From NCBI GenBank assembly GCA_021401465.1, contig JADDMT010000027.1, positions 1 to 64,000 on the forward strand: a DNA stretch of 64,000 nucleotides. The letters are read 5' to 3'. The notes beneath the pieces are model-generated. The model was not told the origin of the DNA, did not search any database, and was given only the letters and a program-made list of their open reading frames with translations. Origin of the DNA: Teratosphaeria epicoccoides (taxonomy: Eukaryota > Ascomycota > Dothideomycetes > Mycosphaerellales > Teratosphaeriaceae). The position numbers and the translations under genes were made by a program. Below, piece by piece: positions 31,744 through 42,800 of the stretch. Within the stretch, counting starts at the first letter, position 1. Each line of letters opens with the position of its first letter.

Positions 31744-33760
31744 CTTCGTCGTCGCTGCAGTCGTCGCCGGGTCGGATTAACGGTGTATAGACCCGGGCCT
31801 GGGGAGCAGGATGTGGACTCAGGTTATGGAGATCGATGCGTGACTGGTGCCTGTGTGTTAGCCTTGAGTCTTCATGTCCCACACCACAATACGTCAAGAC
31901 TCCATGTGAAACAATCGCATGAATCGCAGGATGCCTAGAGTTGCTGACCAGCATGTGACAGACGGACCCAGGATGGAGGGAGCGGCACAGGAACGTTCAT
32001 GCCGTGGGTTGGGACGTACCTTCCTCAAGCAGCAACGCAGCTACAATCGCGCACGACGTCGTGGGCGATGGGTAAAAGGAATGACTGGGCTGCAACAGAA
32101 TGCGCGGTAGCGGCGAACCGTAAGTCGACAGAATCAAGCAGTGGGGAAACAAGGAGAGACTCGGGTGTGCGTGAGAGACGAACAGCCCATAGCGTTCGCC
32201 AGAGCGGAGATGAACTGGACTATCTTGCGCCGGACTCGGCATCCATTTCAACCCACCACTGGCCGCGAAGAGACTTCATTTCCTGACGCGCATGCGGCCT
32301 ATACTGGTGGAGGCCTCGTCTCTTGCGCTGTCTCCTCGCTGGCTATACCAAGCATTGTCTTGCGCGAAGGTCAGCGCGTTTGATCGACTTTGACGTTGCG
32401 CATTAAGACTTCAGCACAAACATGTTCATCTCAAGTCCAACGCGCCTAGCGCCGAAAGTCTCATAAATCATCTGCAAGCGATGCGCCACTTTCACTGGCC
32501 AAGCTTTTAGAGAGGGTCAAACGGCTAAAGTTCGACAACGGCAATCATTCGCATTGGATCCACAGCCCTTCGTTCTGCAGTATGATTCCCACCGCACTGG
32601 CCAACTTGTCTAATGTCCACTCTTCGAACAAGAGATTCTCGACGGGTGTACAGGACGTCACCCGCGCGCAGGTTTCTCCCACGACGCGCTTGTCAACACA
32701 TGCGCCTGGCAATAGCTTCCTTGCCACCCCCGCGCACATACGTGCTGGGGTGTGAGAGCTGCACATGACCAATCAAGCCGACCAGTTCTAGTGGAGTCCA
32801 TGTGGCCTCGCCCCAGCGAATTGGCCATACTGAGCGACGACAGAGGTCATGCATGCAATCATAAGATAGCAAAAAGATAGCAAGATGGCGTGTCGCGTGG
32901 AGGCTCACGTTACCCGCCAACACCGGCCTTCGGATCAGCCTTCTTCATGCGGCAGTATTGGTACCCGATTGAATGTAGGGTAGGTCTTCCAGGATAGCTT
33001 TGTTTCCGGATTGCGGAAAAAGATGAAAGGGATATCCTAGCGAACACATAGGTCATAACAGTCAACCACATCAACGAGTTATTATTGACTGTGCTGACAA
33101 GCAGTCAAGCATGTCAACACGCGGTCAGTCATATCATCTCTCAGCAGTAAATGCAATTAAGCGGTTGACTCGTCGGTGCTGTCAGGTATCCTCGAATGAG
33201 CAAAGAACGTGTCGCGAACCTGATAGTACCCATGGAGAGTCACGTCGCAGCAGCCGACGCGGCTCGCCTGCTTTGGCAAATCCATCAGGTGCCATCAGCA
33301 GACTGGCAACCTTCTAGCTGTCTCCTTGGACGGCAGCGAGGTTGTGCGATCGCGCCGAGGCCCACCCAGCTTGTACTGGGGCTTGAAGGCGCGCGTTTCA
33401 CGCAGAAGGTAGTTTATTTGCAACCTTACGCGACTTTGAATAACATTGTCGCACGGAGTTGAAGCTGGCACAATCGCTCAGCCTGATCAGCGATCATCAA
33501 GTTTGTGCGAAGCGCCATGCCAGAGCAAAGTCACTTGTCACGCACCGGTGCGAGGAATCAACTTGAGACACTGCTTCAGAAGGTATGGACGGCTGACCAG
33601 CTGCCAAGTCAGCTCAGACCCGGGTCATGAACAGCAATATGAGTCGAATGACCATGGTGTCATTTTGATTCTGTTCACTGAAGATAAGGCACGTAAACGT
33701 TCAGGGCTTTACCGTTGTCAACAACCGACAGACGGGCGTCTGCTACGCTCAACAACACCC
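31744..33760. other. Intergenic 2 kb, possible worn coding remnant at 32400-32930 minus
   Basis: Start of the first accessory pocket. On the minus strand between about 32930 and 32410 three protein-like pieces follow one another in shifted frames (for example WGEATWTPLELVGLIGHVQ, VENLLFEEWTLDKLASAVG and HRLQMIYETFGARRVGLEMN). No intron set joins them and no family is recognised. The rest shows nothing. Confidence 0.25.
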
Positions 33761-34549
33761 ATGAGTTACGACAACCTCGCCGCGTCCGTCGCTCACGCTT
33801 CGATGTACCAGGAGAGTCATGAGAACCGCTCCTTCGCAACGATGTCAGAGCGATGTGCAACGCAGCGTTGCATCCACGACAAACTATCCTTCCTGCCACT
33901 TGAGCTGCTTCTGAAGATCGCAAGCTATCTTCCCATCCCGGCTGTCATATCGTCAAAGCTTGTCAACCGGGCACTCTACCATTCAATGCCAACGCCTACT
34001 AGGGACGAGTTGCTGCATCTGCAGTACTGCGCCAGAAAAGCCGTCCGGCGAGCCGTCAATGAGCAGAAGCGACTCGTGTCCGGCTTCAAGCATTGCGTAT
34101 TTTGCGATACACTGCAGTCCGTCAGGCATTTCCAAGATGTCAACATACCGATATGTTCGTTTCACGACAAAAGATTCTTGCGAAAGGCTGCTCCAGCGGC
34201 CATGGCTCCCGAAACTCGCGCTCGCATCAGTAACGTCTCGCAGTCGCTGGGCAGCGCCTGCTGGGTGCAGCTGAGTCGGCCCCTTTGCGCACATTGCCGT
34301 GCCATTTCCGGGTGGGAGGTCGAGCATTGCTGGTGTGAGTGCATCTGGTGTCCCAAGGTTGAGATTCACGTGTTTGTTCGAACTCCTGCTGGCAAAGATC
34401 AAGTGAAGTCAGCAGAAGTCTCGTCGGTTTTAGGGAAGCGTCCTCTCATGATCGAGGCACGTGTGGTTGAGAAAGGAGCCTGGCTGGAACGCGGCGAAGT
34501 CCCGATACTGGAGTTAGAACAACCTCAGCATTCCAGTCATAAACATTGA
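33761..34549 (+). CDS. F-box domain protein
   Basis: A 262-residue frame from MSYDNLAASVAHAS. An F-box-like segment lies near residues 45-75 (LSFLPLELLLKIASYLPIPA followed by SSKLVNRALYHSM), the motif that binds Skp1 in SCF ubiquitin ligases. Downstream are Cys/His-rich stretches (FKHCVFCDTLQSVRHF; LCAHCRAISGWEVEHCWCEC) that could bind zinc, a pattern seen in many fungal lineage-specific F-box proteins. No recognised substrate-binding repeat was seen. The open frame extends upstream to 33446 without an ATG or conserved character, so the ATG at 33761 was chosen. Target and function are unknown. It sits tail to tail with a broken membrane-protein gene, in an accessory pocket. Confidence 0.7.
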   Translation: MSYDNLAASVAHASMYQESHENRSFATMSERCATQRCIHDKLSFLPLELLLKIASYLPIPAVISSKLVNRALYHSMPTPTRDELLHLQYCARKAVRRAVNEQKRLVSGFKHCVFCDTLQSVRHFQDVNIPICSFHDKRFLRKAAPAAMAPETRARISNVSQSLGSACWVQLSRPLCAHCRAISGWEVEHCWCECIWCPKVEIHVFVRTPAGKDQVKSAEVSSVLGKRPLMIEARVVEKGAWLERGEVPILELEQPQHSSHKH

Positions 34550-34581
34550 CATCGTGTCTTGACATCATCCTGACAAGTCCG

Positions 34582-35556
34582 CTAGACTTGTTCAACCTTC
34601 TCGACGACCACGACTTGTTTCTCGCAGATGTCCTCCACGATCGAACGGTCAAGTGTTTCGATTTCTCTCCCATACCGCCTCATGGCCATCGCTAACGTTC
34701 CTTGCCCTGCCGTCATTGCCATCAAAACGGCGAACACCACAATCTGCACTGCATCAAGTGCCAGACGACAACGTCGAACATGTTTCGAGGGTCGCATCAA
34801 ATGTTTCTGCCATTGCGCGCTCGTTACAACACTGTGGCTCAGAGATTCTTCCTGCCAGGGCGATGCAAACGCGTCGGCACAGACATTGTGGTCGCGGAAA
34901 GTGTCGAGGAAGATCTGGAGGAGTACGAAGCGGCAAAGCGCAGACATAAAGGTATCGACGAAGAGATAATGCGCGAACGAGGTGACGAGGGCAGGACGTC
35001 TCTGTGGAGTTGCGTCAGTCCGAACGTTCCGGCGCTTCGTCGTGTTGTGTGCTTGACTTACAGTCCACACTCCGATCAATCCGAGCGTGCTTGACACACA
35101 TGATGCCCATGCATATCCGGTGATGCTGACGCCGAGGAAGAGCGGATCGTCCGGAAGATACTGACAGAGTACCGCAAAGAGGAAGTTGTACACCAGAGAT
35201 GCGCTGGCTACCAAGCCGGCAAGTGCATTGCCACCGTAAACTTGTTAGGTCACGGAAAAAAGAAGCCCCACGCGACACTAACCTTTCCGCTCCCGTTCTC
35301 GAATACTCTCGGCCCGCCATCATTCGGTAATGTGGTTGTGCGTCGCTTGCTCCTCCGCCGATTGATTGAGCCAGCCGACCAGCGACCTCTGCAGACGGTA
35401 CTCAGCTGTCTCACGCGTGGACGGAATCAAGCTCGTGAGCGGGAGGGAAATGCATTCGCTTTAAGACCGCTGACAAATAGAACGGGAGGTCTGAGAGGGA
35501 TGATGCAAGTATACTCCACTCCGTGGACGATCTTCCGCGATGGGGGCCGGTCGCAT
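34582..35556 (-). pseudogene. Multi-span membrane protein gene with two in-frame stops
   Basis: The 3' part reads well: YGGNALAGLVASASLVYNFL, several hydrophobic spans, and an acidic C-terminus ending VVVVEKVEQV. It contains a likely 60-bp in-frame intron (GTAAGT...CCACAG) after GLIGVWT. Upstream, a 42-bp intron (35282-35241, GTTAGT...ACAAG) links to a 5' exon whose frame looks coding (STRETAEYRLQRSLVGWLNQ, RAESIRERERK). That frame is interrupted by TGA at 35322-35320 and TAA at 35463-35461 before an ATG at 35556. Each stop is one C-to-T change from a sense codon. Alternatives are a different first exon that skips the stops, or a shorter protein. The family is unknown, about four or five spans. 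It converges on the F-box gene with 32 bp between the stops. Confidence 0.45.
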
Positions 35557-36785
35557 CCGGAATTCTTGATTGGCAGCAGGAGTAGCACAAGCTCCACTTG
35601 GGGTTACCGTGGGACTAAGATTTTATGCTTTCGGCAGCGGATATGGTTCTGTGCCTCTTCAGGCTCTTGGTTGCGCGAAGGCGTGAGCAGCCCGGCGTGG
35701 TCTTTCCGGCAGTCCGCATTGCAGGCGCATATTGGGACGCAATAGAACATTCAAATAGCAATCTCTTCTCGAAGGCTCTTGCTTCGTGGAGCACGAAACT
35801 CCAAGGTGGTACCACGCGCTTGCTTGAGGGACAACCCCTCCGATCCAAAGCGTCAGCAACACCGCTCCCATACATCGAGTTCAAAACTTCTCGTCTGCAT
35901 TGCTCCAAAGATTACTCGCAGATTTTCTTCCGGCGCCCCAGTGAGCTTCGGACTGCAGTATTAGTCGCATGATATCCGCGTTAGTTCTTATCCTCGCCTC
36001 CACAGTTGCCTCTGGGCCACAGCGACGTAGTCCAGAGGATGGCAAAGAATTGGCGGTTCCTCGCATCGCAGAAAGTGTGACGAGCGAGACAACCCAATCG
36101 GAGCTGGATCGTTTCTTCTGAGACGGAGGATGTCGACTTCGAGTGCGGGCAAGTATCGGAGTGGCGTCGAGACCAACGGTAGGTGGCGTTTCGTGCTGAT
36201 CAAGGTTCGAGGATGCCCAAATGGACGATTGTCCACTCCAAAACTCTCATATGTTTTCTCGTAACATACCCGGTCTCTGACAAGGTTGAATCAGCCTATA
36301 ACCGACTCGCGACTTCGAAAACAGCGAGAGGCAAGAAATCTGTGTCATGGCGACGTACTTTTGTCAGCAGAAACCCGTCTGCCAAATGCGCAGAACAAGA
36401 AGACCTATTCTCCGGCCACGTCAATGCTAGTCTTTGTGGGTGTCAGCGTAAGACCACGTTCGGACCAGGATACTGAAGTCGTGTCCTGCTATTGAATCTA
36501 TCAGTGCATTGACGACCGCCTGAGTAGGTAGGTCTTGGCGAAGAAGCCAAAGGACGCCATGCGTCACTGTGGTAGGTGTTGAGGAGTACGCACTGCTCGT
36601 GCGGCGAAGATCGGACATCGACTGCATATGATCAAAAGAAACTCCAAAGAAGCATTTCAAAGTGTGCTAATGATCAATTACTAGCCCTTATCACCTCACA
36701 GATTACCTACTGGCGAAAGGGTGCGTCACTTGCCACCTCTTGAACATCGACACCAGACCTTGACCGACCTGATTGCCAAGGCACG
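35557..36785. other. Intergenic 1.2 kb, nothing recognised
   Basis: Frames up to 167 codons run through this stretch on both strands, with no family resemblance and no supporting splice structure. Confidence 0.4.
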
Positions 36786-37237
36786 ATGCTCTCAGCCATG
36801 GTCAACGCTAATGCACCCTCCTTCAAGCTTTCAGTGGAATTTCGCAACCAGATCTACCGCCTTGTGCTCCCGGAGCCGAAGACGGTCTACCTCAAAGGCT
36901 ACATACTGTTGCCTGCACCCACTTTCATACGACCCGGCTCTTTTAACAACATGTAGCCAAGATTCGGGCTGAAGCGACGGGAATCCATTACGGCGAGAAC
37001 AGCTTCTCGACAGCGTTTAAGCAGATGCATCGATCTGTCAGATGACTTGGGTTGCTACCAACCGCAGGCAGAATTGCTTTGCGTCAATCCCACTTAGTGA
37101 GCTTCTCTGTCTATTGGCGTGTGGACGATGGTTTGCAATACCTGCGCGTGGAGAAGCAAGGACTCGCGAATAGCGGTGTGAATGTAGTTGAGAGGGTACT
37201 GGCAGCGGGGACGAGGCCTCAATCTGGGCCGACATGA
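36786..37237 (+). pseudogene. Relic of a 2EXR-type (LPxELRNxIY) gene
   Basis: From ATG 36786 the frame reads APSFKLSVEFRNQIYRLVLP, which resembles the opening of fungal 2EXR-domain genes (LPPELRNxIYxLVL). It stops at 36954. The matching continuation PALLTTCSQ is in a second frame and IRAEATGIHYGENSFSTAF in a third, so at least two frame changes separate parts that are contiguous in intact relatives. A plausible C-terminal piece (DDGLQYLRVEKQGLANSG) ends at 37237. No GT-AG intron explains the shifts. These genes are numerous and lineage-specific in filamentous fungi and decay often. No function is known. Confidence 0.5.
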
Positions 37238-37310
37238 TTGGTCACGAGCGCTGGATATGAGGTCGAGTCACCGGCATCTGAAGCATTTCAACAGAGCACA
37301 GGGACTTGGC

Positions 37311-37342
37311 CCTCTCTCCCTCTCCCTCTCCCTTCCTCTTTA
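37311..37342 (+). repeat. CT-rich microsatellite upstream of the secreted-protein gene
   Basis: An imperfect (CTCTCC)n run lies about 200 bp before the ATG at 37545, probably in its promoter or 5' leader. The remainder of 37238-37544 shows no gene. Confidence 0.6.
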
Positions 37343-37544
37343 CAAACTACTTGCACAGCATCATGGCGACCAGGAGCAAGAAACACTGCCAATCCATCGC
37401 TACTAGGCCAGACGCTTTTCGTGTCGAAGTGATTTGTCAGCTCGTCGGACTATCGAGCATTGCACTTCGCACCTGCCACTCAAATCGGGACTGTCCCGCC
37501 TCCTTCTTTCGTGCGGATTTACGCGTTCCTCAACGTATCGCAAG

Positions 37545-37970
37545 ATGCAGCCCAAGTTCTCCGGCAGCCTGCTCGCGACCCTCATCGCCAGTACCAACGC
37601 ACAGTGTACAGGCAAGCAGTGGGTAAGTTCCAACCAGGTCTCAAGTCAGGGTTGCAGCAGCGACGAGAAATACGTCGTGAGTCCTGGTACTACCTCAGCC
37701 CAGAGTCCGCGAGCCTATCTGACCTTGATCCATGCGCTCTAGATCTTATGTCAGCGATATAAGAGTGAATACTCCAGCGACGAAGGCTCACAATTGGCGT
37801 GCCGCTGCGAAGATTGCGACAGCACGTTCTTGTGTGTGGAGGGTCCTGGGAAGAAAGGCCGCGGAAACCGACACGCCTGGAGGTCTTCCAAAAATTTCAT
37901 AGAACGAAGACGTAAAGCTTGCGAGATCGAACAAGAATCCCAGCAGCTTCACGCAAAGGTCTATGGATGA
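37545..37970 (+). CDS. Small secreted eight-cysteine protein (effector-like)
   Basis: Two exons (37545-37676 and 37743-37970) joined by a 66-bp intron (GTGAGT...CTCTAG) encode 119 residues. A signal peptide, MQPKFSGSLLATLIASTNAQ, ends at a plausible Ala-Gln cleavage site. The mature protein has eight cysteines (QCT, GCS, LCQ, LACRC, DCD, LCV, ACE) and turns basic toward the C-terminus (KKGRGNRH, ERRRKACE). The exon 2 frame is open across 75 codons with consistent cysteine spacing, which supports it as coding. No family is recognised. It lies in a gene-poor pocket next to two broken genes, a common setting for fungal effectors. Its 3' end is 173 bp from the SGF73 stop. A very short alternative intron within exon 1 (GTAAGT at 37623) looks too small to use. 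Confidence 0.62.
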
Positions 37971-38143
37971 TACCATGTCCGAGCTCGAGTCATCAATAGC
38001 AAGTCGTTGTTTATGCGCGCCATCGCACCATTTCTGTCCTGCCGGTTGGGGTATCATAACAATCCGTGTCGTAAGCCTCGTCAAGCTCCCAGAAGCAAAC
38101 CCACTCATTTCAGTAACTTGCCTCCGCTCAAGTCCCAAAGCTC

Positions 38144-39528
38144 CTAGCTGCCAGCAACCACGCTCATCTTTCTCGCCCCACCAGCGACTCCACTGGGTCC
38201 CGGTGGTGCCACCATGCTCCTCGCGCCTGGCACGACACTGCCCTTTCTCGCTGGATGCAAGATTCCGTTCTCATCCACCATCGGTCCAGCTCTCTCCTTC
38301 TCAGCGTCTGCGGCTGCAACTTTCGAAGAACTTGCGCCACCACCGCCGAACATGCCAGACACCGCAGTGCTGTTCCCAAAAGGCGAAGTTCCCGGTTTCA
38401 AAGATGTGATTGAGGACGCCATGCCGCGAATCCGATTGTACTCGTATCGCTTGCGTAGAGGCACAAGAGGAGTTTCGAACAGCGGCGCGCCGCCCCAGTT
38501 CGCTGCAATGGCGTTCATCACACTCTCCTTCTCTTCGTCAGAATCGATGGGTCCGTTTTCGCCTCGCTCCTCCTCTGGGTCGGGTGCATTCGCGTCAAAA
38601 GCAGCTTTCTGCAGTTTTGCCTGGTTCTTGCGCTGATAGTCTGCCAGTAGTTTATCGTATGGGGCGCTGCGACCTGGTACTGCTCGCTTGGCGCCCATAC
38701 TGTGACTCTTGCAGGTCAGGGAGCGCGCGCATTGCCCGCCCTGCGGCAATTCGACGCCACACTGCTTCTCCACGTCTACCGGCGCCTTAGGACGGGCACC
38801 TTTGCCCTTCTCATCCTTCTTCTTTTTCTTCTTGCTTGGTCCTGCCGCTCCTTCCTCAGCTTCGTCCAGCGCCTTCCGTTTCTTGCTTGCAGTCAGACTG
38901 CCAGTCTTGCTTGCTGTGTTTTTTCCCGCCCCATCATCCTCGTCGTCGTCATCTACCTCGCCCTTGTCCTTACGGGCAGCTGCGTCTCGGGCGTCCTTGG
39001 CTTCCTTCTTCTTACGTTGTTTCTCCTGTTTCTTATTGAGGCAGCGCTCAATGTGGGCCGGCATGGCATGTTTGAGCTGGGGCCGCTTGCAGTGGTTGCA
39101 TTTCAGCACATGCTGCTTGTCGTCCATGAGTTTGCCGTTGGGGAAACCGCGACCGAGAAGAGCAGGAATTGGGTTGATTTGGCCCGATGCATCGATGGGC
39201 GCTTTGGGTTTTGCGCCTACAGAATATCAGTACAGCCTCCTCGTACTCCGAGCGCCAAGGTGTGGTATACCGCTGACGACCTTGGTCTCTGCATTGCCCG
39301 GCCTCTCGAGCACCGGCAAGTTCTCCTTGACCTCTTCCTTCAACGTGCCAGTCTGCCCGTCCAGATCTCCGAACAAATTGTCGAGCGCTATGCTCGTCTC
39401 TTCGCTCCTCATTGTCTTGGGCGCTGCGGCGGGAGCTGCAGTGCAGTAGAGTGTCAGCGCAGGCACTCGAGGAATGACGGCTTGGTTTCAGACCCACTCT
39501 TGCGACCCATCGCCCCATTTGGCGCCAT
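38144..39528 (-). CDS. SGF73: SAGA deubiquitination-module subunit SGF73 (ataxin-7-like)
   Basis: Anchors the H2B-deubiquitinating module to the SAGA complex. Three exons: 39528-39498, 39435-39271 and 39216-38144, with introns of 62 and 54 bp (GTGGGT...CTGCAG; GTATAC...CTGTAG), 422 residues. A C2HC-type finger is visible (CNHCKRPQLKHAMPAHIERC), then a long Lys/Asp-rich linker. The SCA7 domain follows (QCGVELPQGGQCARSLTCKS then MGAKRAVPGRSAPYD), whose Cys/His set binds zinc and nucleosome. The C-terminus is Ser/Gly-rich. The middle of exon 2 (SIALDNLFGDLDGQTGTLKE) is likely the USP-module contact region. Phases match at both junctions; exon 1 is short, so the exact start is less sure. It is divergent from TTI1. 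Confidence 0.88.
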
Positions 39529-39825
39529 CTGAGGCGAAGCTGTGCTGCTTTGGTGTGATCTCGATGTACTGCTGCGCCCGCGCTGAGTCGCAGGCATTCG
39601 CGTCGATTGACAGAATGCGACTCGAATGTACCGAAGCAAAAATGTCAGCGGAGAATGGCACTATCTCCGATTTCAGCCTCAAGCATCGAAATTGCTCTTC
39701 AACTTCAGCATCTACTTCCAATCGTCGTCTGTTCGACAGAAGACATTGTACATCAGCTGAGCCGAATACACCTCAAGACAGCTGGACGTGCCATCGTCAT
39801 GTGCGGTGAGTGTTAGGCACTCGAC
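39529..39825. promoter_or_regulatory. Short bidirectional promoter region, SGF73/TTI1
   Basis: 297 bp separate the two start codons, so both promoters must share this stretch or lie within the leaders. No specific site was identified. Confidence 0.5.
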
Positions 39826-42800
39826 ATGCCTCTCCTCGGTCCAGCCACGGAGGGCAGATTTGAGCTATTCTATCAACTCAAGCCACTATGTGTGGCTCTT
39901 TCTCAATCGACTTTGGCCTTGAATGGGGGCAAATCAAATATGCAAGATGTCGCAGATCAACTCGAGATCTTGCACAAGTTTCTACAAGAGTCTACAAATC
40001 ATCGACAGCATCTCGACGCCAAGCTAGCTGACTATGTCTTCTTCCCGGTTTCTCAAGTGTTGAAGGCCAGCCAGAAGATATCCATCCGCTGCTTGGAATT
40101 ATGCTTAGAAATACTCGCCATCCTATGTCAATATGGGTGGAAACATTCAATACAGCCGCAGTCTGCTGCTCAGATAATCATCCTCTGCACGTTGATGGCT
40201 GAGAAGAATCCGAAAGGCTTTGCGTTCTCTTCATCGACGGACGAGCTTCAGACCGCCGCTTTCTGTTGTCTCCGTCATGTGTTTGTGGCGACTTCTCATT
40301 CTAATGAATGCCGGACGTTCTTCACGAGCGAGACCAACTTTCCACAGATTGGACACACGATCACCATCATTCTGAACGGCATTCTGGAAGGGCGATCTGT
40401 GGAAACGCAACTTGCAGCTTCGAACGCCTTGAAATCGCTCTCTGGGAGTGTCATGAATCGCGAATTGTGTGCCAGCTTTCTGCCTGGCATTGTATCGAAG
40501 CTGACTAGGGCTCTGGCTCCTACAACCAAGCTGAGAAGGAACTCCCAGGTTCTGCTTGTCTGTCTTCAGACGCTGACGAATCTGCTCAAAACAACGCTGA
40601 GTGATGACGTGGGCCCGGCAGAACAGCATCATGTCAAGCAAAAACAGAGTGCCATCGATAAGAAGTGGATTGAAACGGCAGCAACGCAGCTCAAGCCTGC
40701 ACTATCGTCAGTGATGCAGTTGAAGGGCCACAGCCATAACGATGTGAAAGAAGGGCTGGCGGAGCTATGCCTCATGCTGCTTGAGCACTGCCGGCATAGT
40801 CTCGCAAACGTCTTGTCGATGGTCATCGAGGCATTGCTCACCATAGCGGGTGGACAACACTCCGAGAGCAAAGTTCGCATCAAGTTTGAGATGCTCCTTC
40901 GCGTTGACCCTTCAATTGGAGCATTGCTGAAAGAAATCATTTATGGGTGGCTATCGTCGTTGCCTACAATCATGCAAGGTGCGGATGAAGATCGGAAAGT
41001 GCAGAGAATTCAGCAGCTGCGCACAGCTTACGCATTGGTTGGCGACAGCGGATCCGATACGAATACGCTTGATCGCATGCTTGCCAGTGGACTTCGAGAC
41101 ACTGCGCTGCTCACTTTGCAAGACTTCACTGTGAAACAAGCCTCGACCCTGGTCTCACCAGTACGACCTCTCAATCTCGATCTGGCTGAGCTAGATCATC
41201 CAGCACGCCAGCGTGGCTTCACTCAGCCTCTTGTGCAGTACAGAGGCCAAGAGGACATCATGAAGCAAGTGGAGGACTTCACGCGGCTCATCAGCAGTTC
41301 CTCCGCATCTTCTGCCTTCGCCGGAGATCTTATTCGGGAACTGCGAGCTTCTCAAGGCGAAGCACAACTAGCGAACTTTTGGCTCCTGCTAACAGCTACG
41401 CAATCAGCTTTGGTCCGCAAAGATGACATGAACGATTTCCTCGATGTGCGCAACGACGACGTGAACGTCTATCAAGAATATCTCGAAGAACTATATTCTT
41501 TCTCCCTCTCTGTCCTTATTGACGGCTTACCGATCAACGACCCTGTTGCCGATTCTGGAGCAAATGACTGGCGTCTGCGAGCCCTGGCCCTTCGCACGCT
41601 TGCTCTCCGTGCCCAGATCGCAGGCGCAGACTTCCGGCCGGAACTCATTGATGCCCTCTACCCAGTGCTGCACACCCTGGCTACTCCCGCCGGTGAGCAT
41701 GATCTTCAGTCTGACGCTCTAACCACCCTCAGCGTCTTCACTTCCGCATGTGGATACCGCGACGTTAAAGCTTTGATCGTGGAGAATGCGGACTACCTCA
41801 CGAATGCAGTAGCGCTCAAGCTGAATGCGTTCGACGTGAGTCCGCAGGCGCCACAGGTGCTAGTGATGATGGTCAGATTAGCGGGGCCGACAGTACTACC
41901 GTTTTTGGAAGACACGGTAGACAGCATTTTTGCAGTTCTTGAAAGCTTCCATGGGTACGTACCCTTGGTGGAAGTGTTGTTCCATGTGCTTGCAGTGATG
42001 GCTGAGGAGGGCGCGAGGGCGCCGCTATTGGCGGTTGGAGACAAAGGAGAGAGGGAAGGGATGATAAACTGGACGAGGGAGCGGTGGGAGCTGACGAGCA
42101 TTGATGGACTGCTCGATACTTTGAAGGACCACACGGCGAATAAAGTGGAGGAGAAGAGGTTGCGCGACCAGAAAAGGGAGCCAGCGCCTCAACGACCATG
42201 GAAGACGAGGGTCGAGGAGGTTAGCGACGACGCTGATGAATTCACAACAGCAGATCAAGGAACACAGCCAGACGAGACTAACCTTGAGCAGCTAGAGCAG
42301 CAAACTGCGGACCCTCAACCTGACGAGGAAGACCCTCCGCCACCAGCACCGAAGACCTACAATCTTCTTTTTAAGATTACGGAGCACACCCAACACTTCA
42401 TCCCATCCGCCTCGCCTTCGCTCCGCACCTCACTTCTCTCATTGATCAGGACGACTATACCCGCTCTGGCAAGGCATGAGAATTCCTTCCTACCGCTCAT
42501 CAATACGTTGTGGCCAGAGATTGTGAGTAGGCTGGATGACCCGGAGGATCACGTCAAGGCAATGGCGCTCGAGACTGTGAGTCTGCTATGCGATTACGCT
42601 GGCGAATTTATGCGAAGTCGCATCGTGCACCTCTGGCCTGCGTTTGGAGAAATATACTCTCAGGTACAGAGCGGCAATGGCGCGCTCGCAAGGGCTGGTG
42701 TCCGCGAGGGGACGCTAGCTGGTTGTAAGAGTGGAATGCTGGTCCCCGCGGACTTCACAACCAATACGTCTGCTCACCTTCTCTGGAATGCTTTGGTCGG

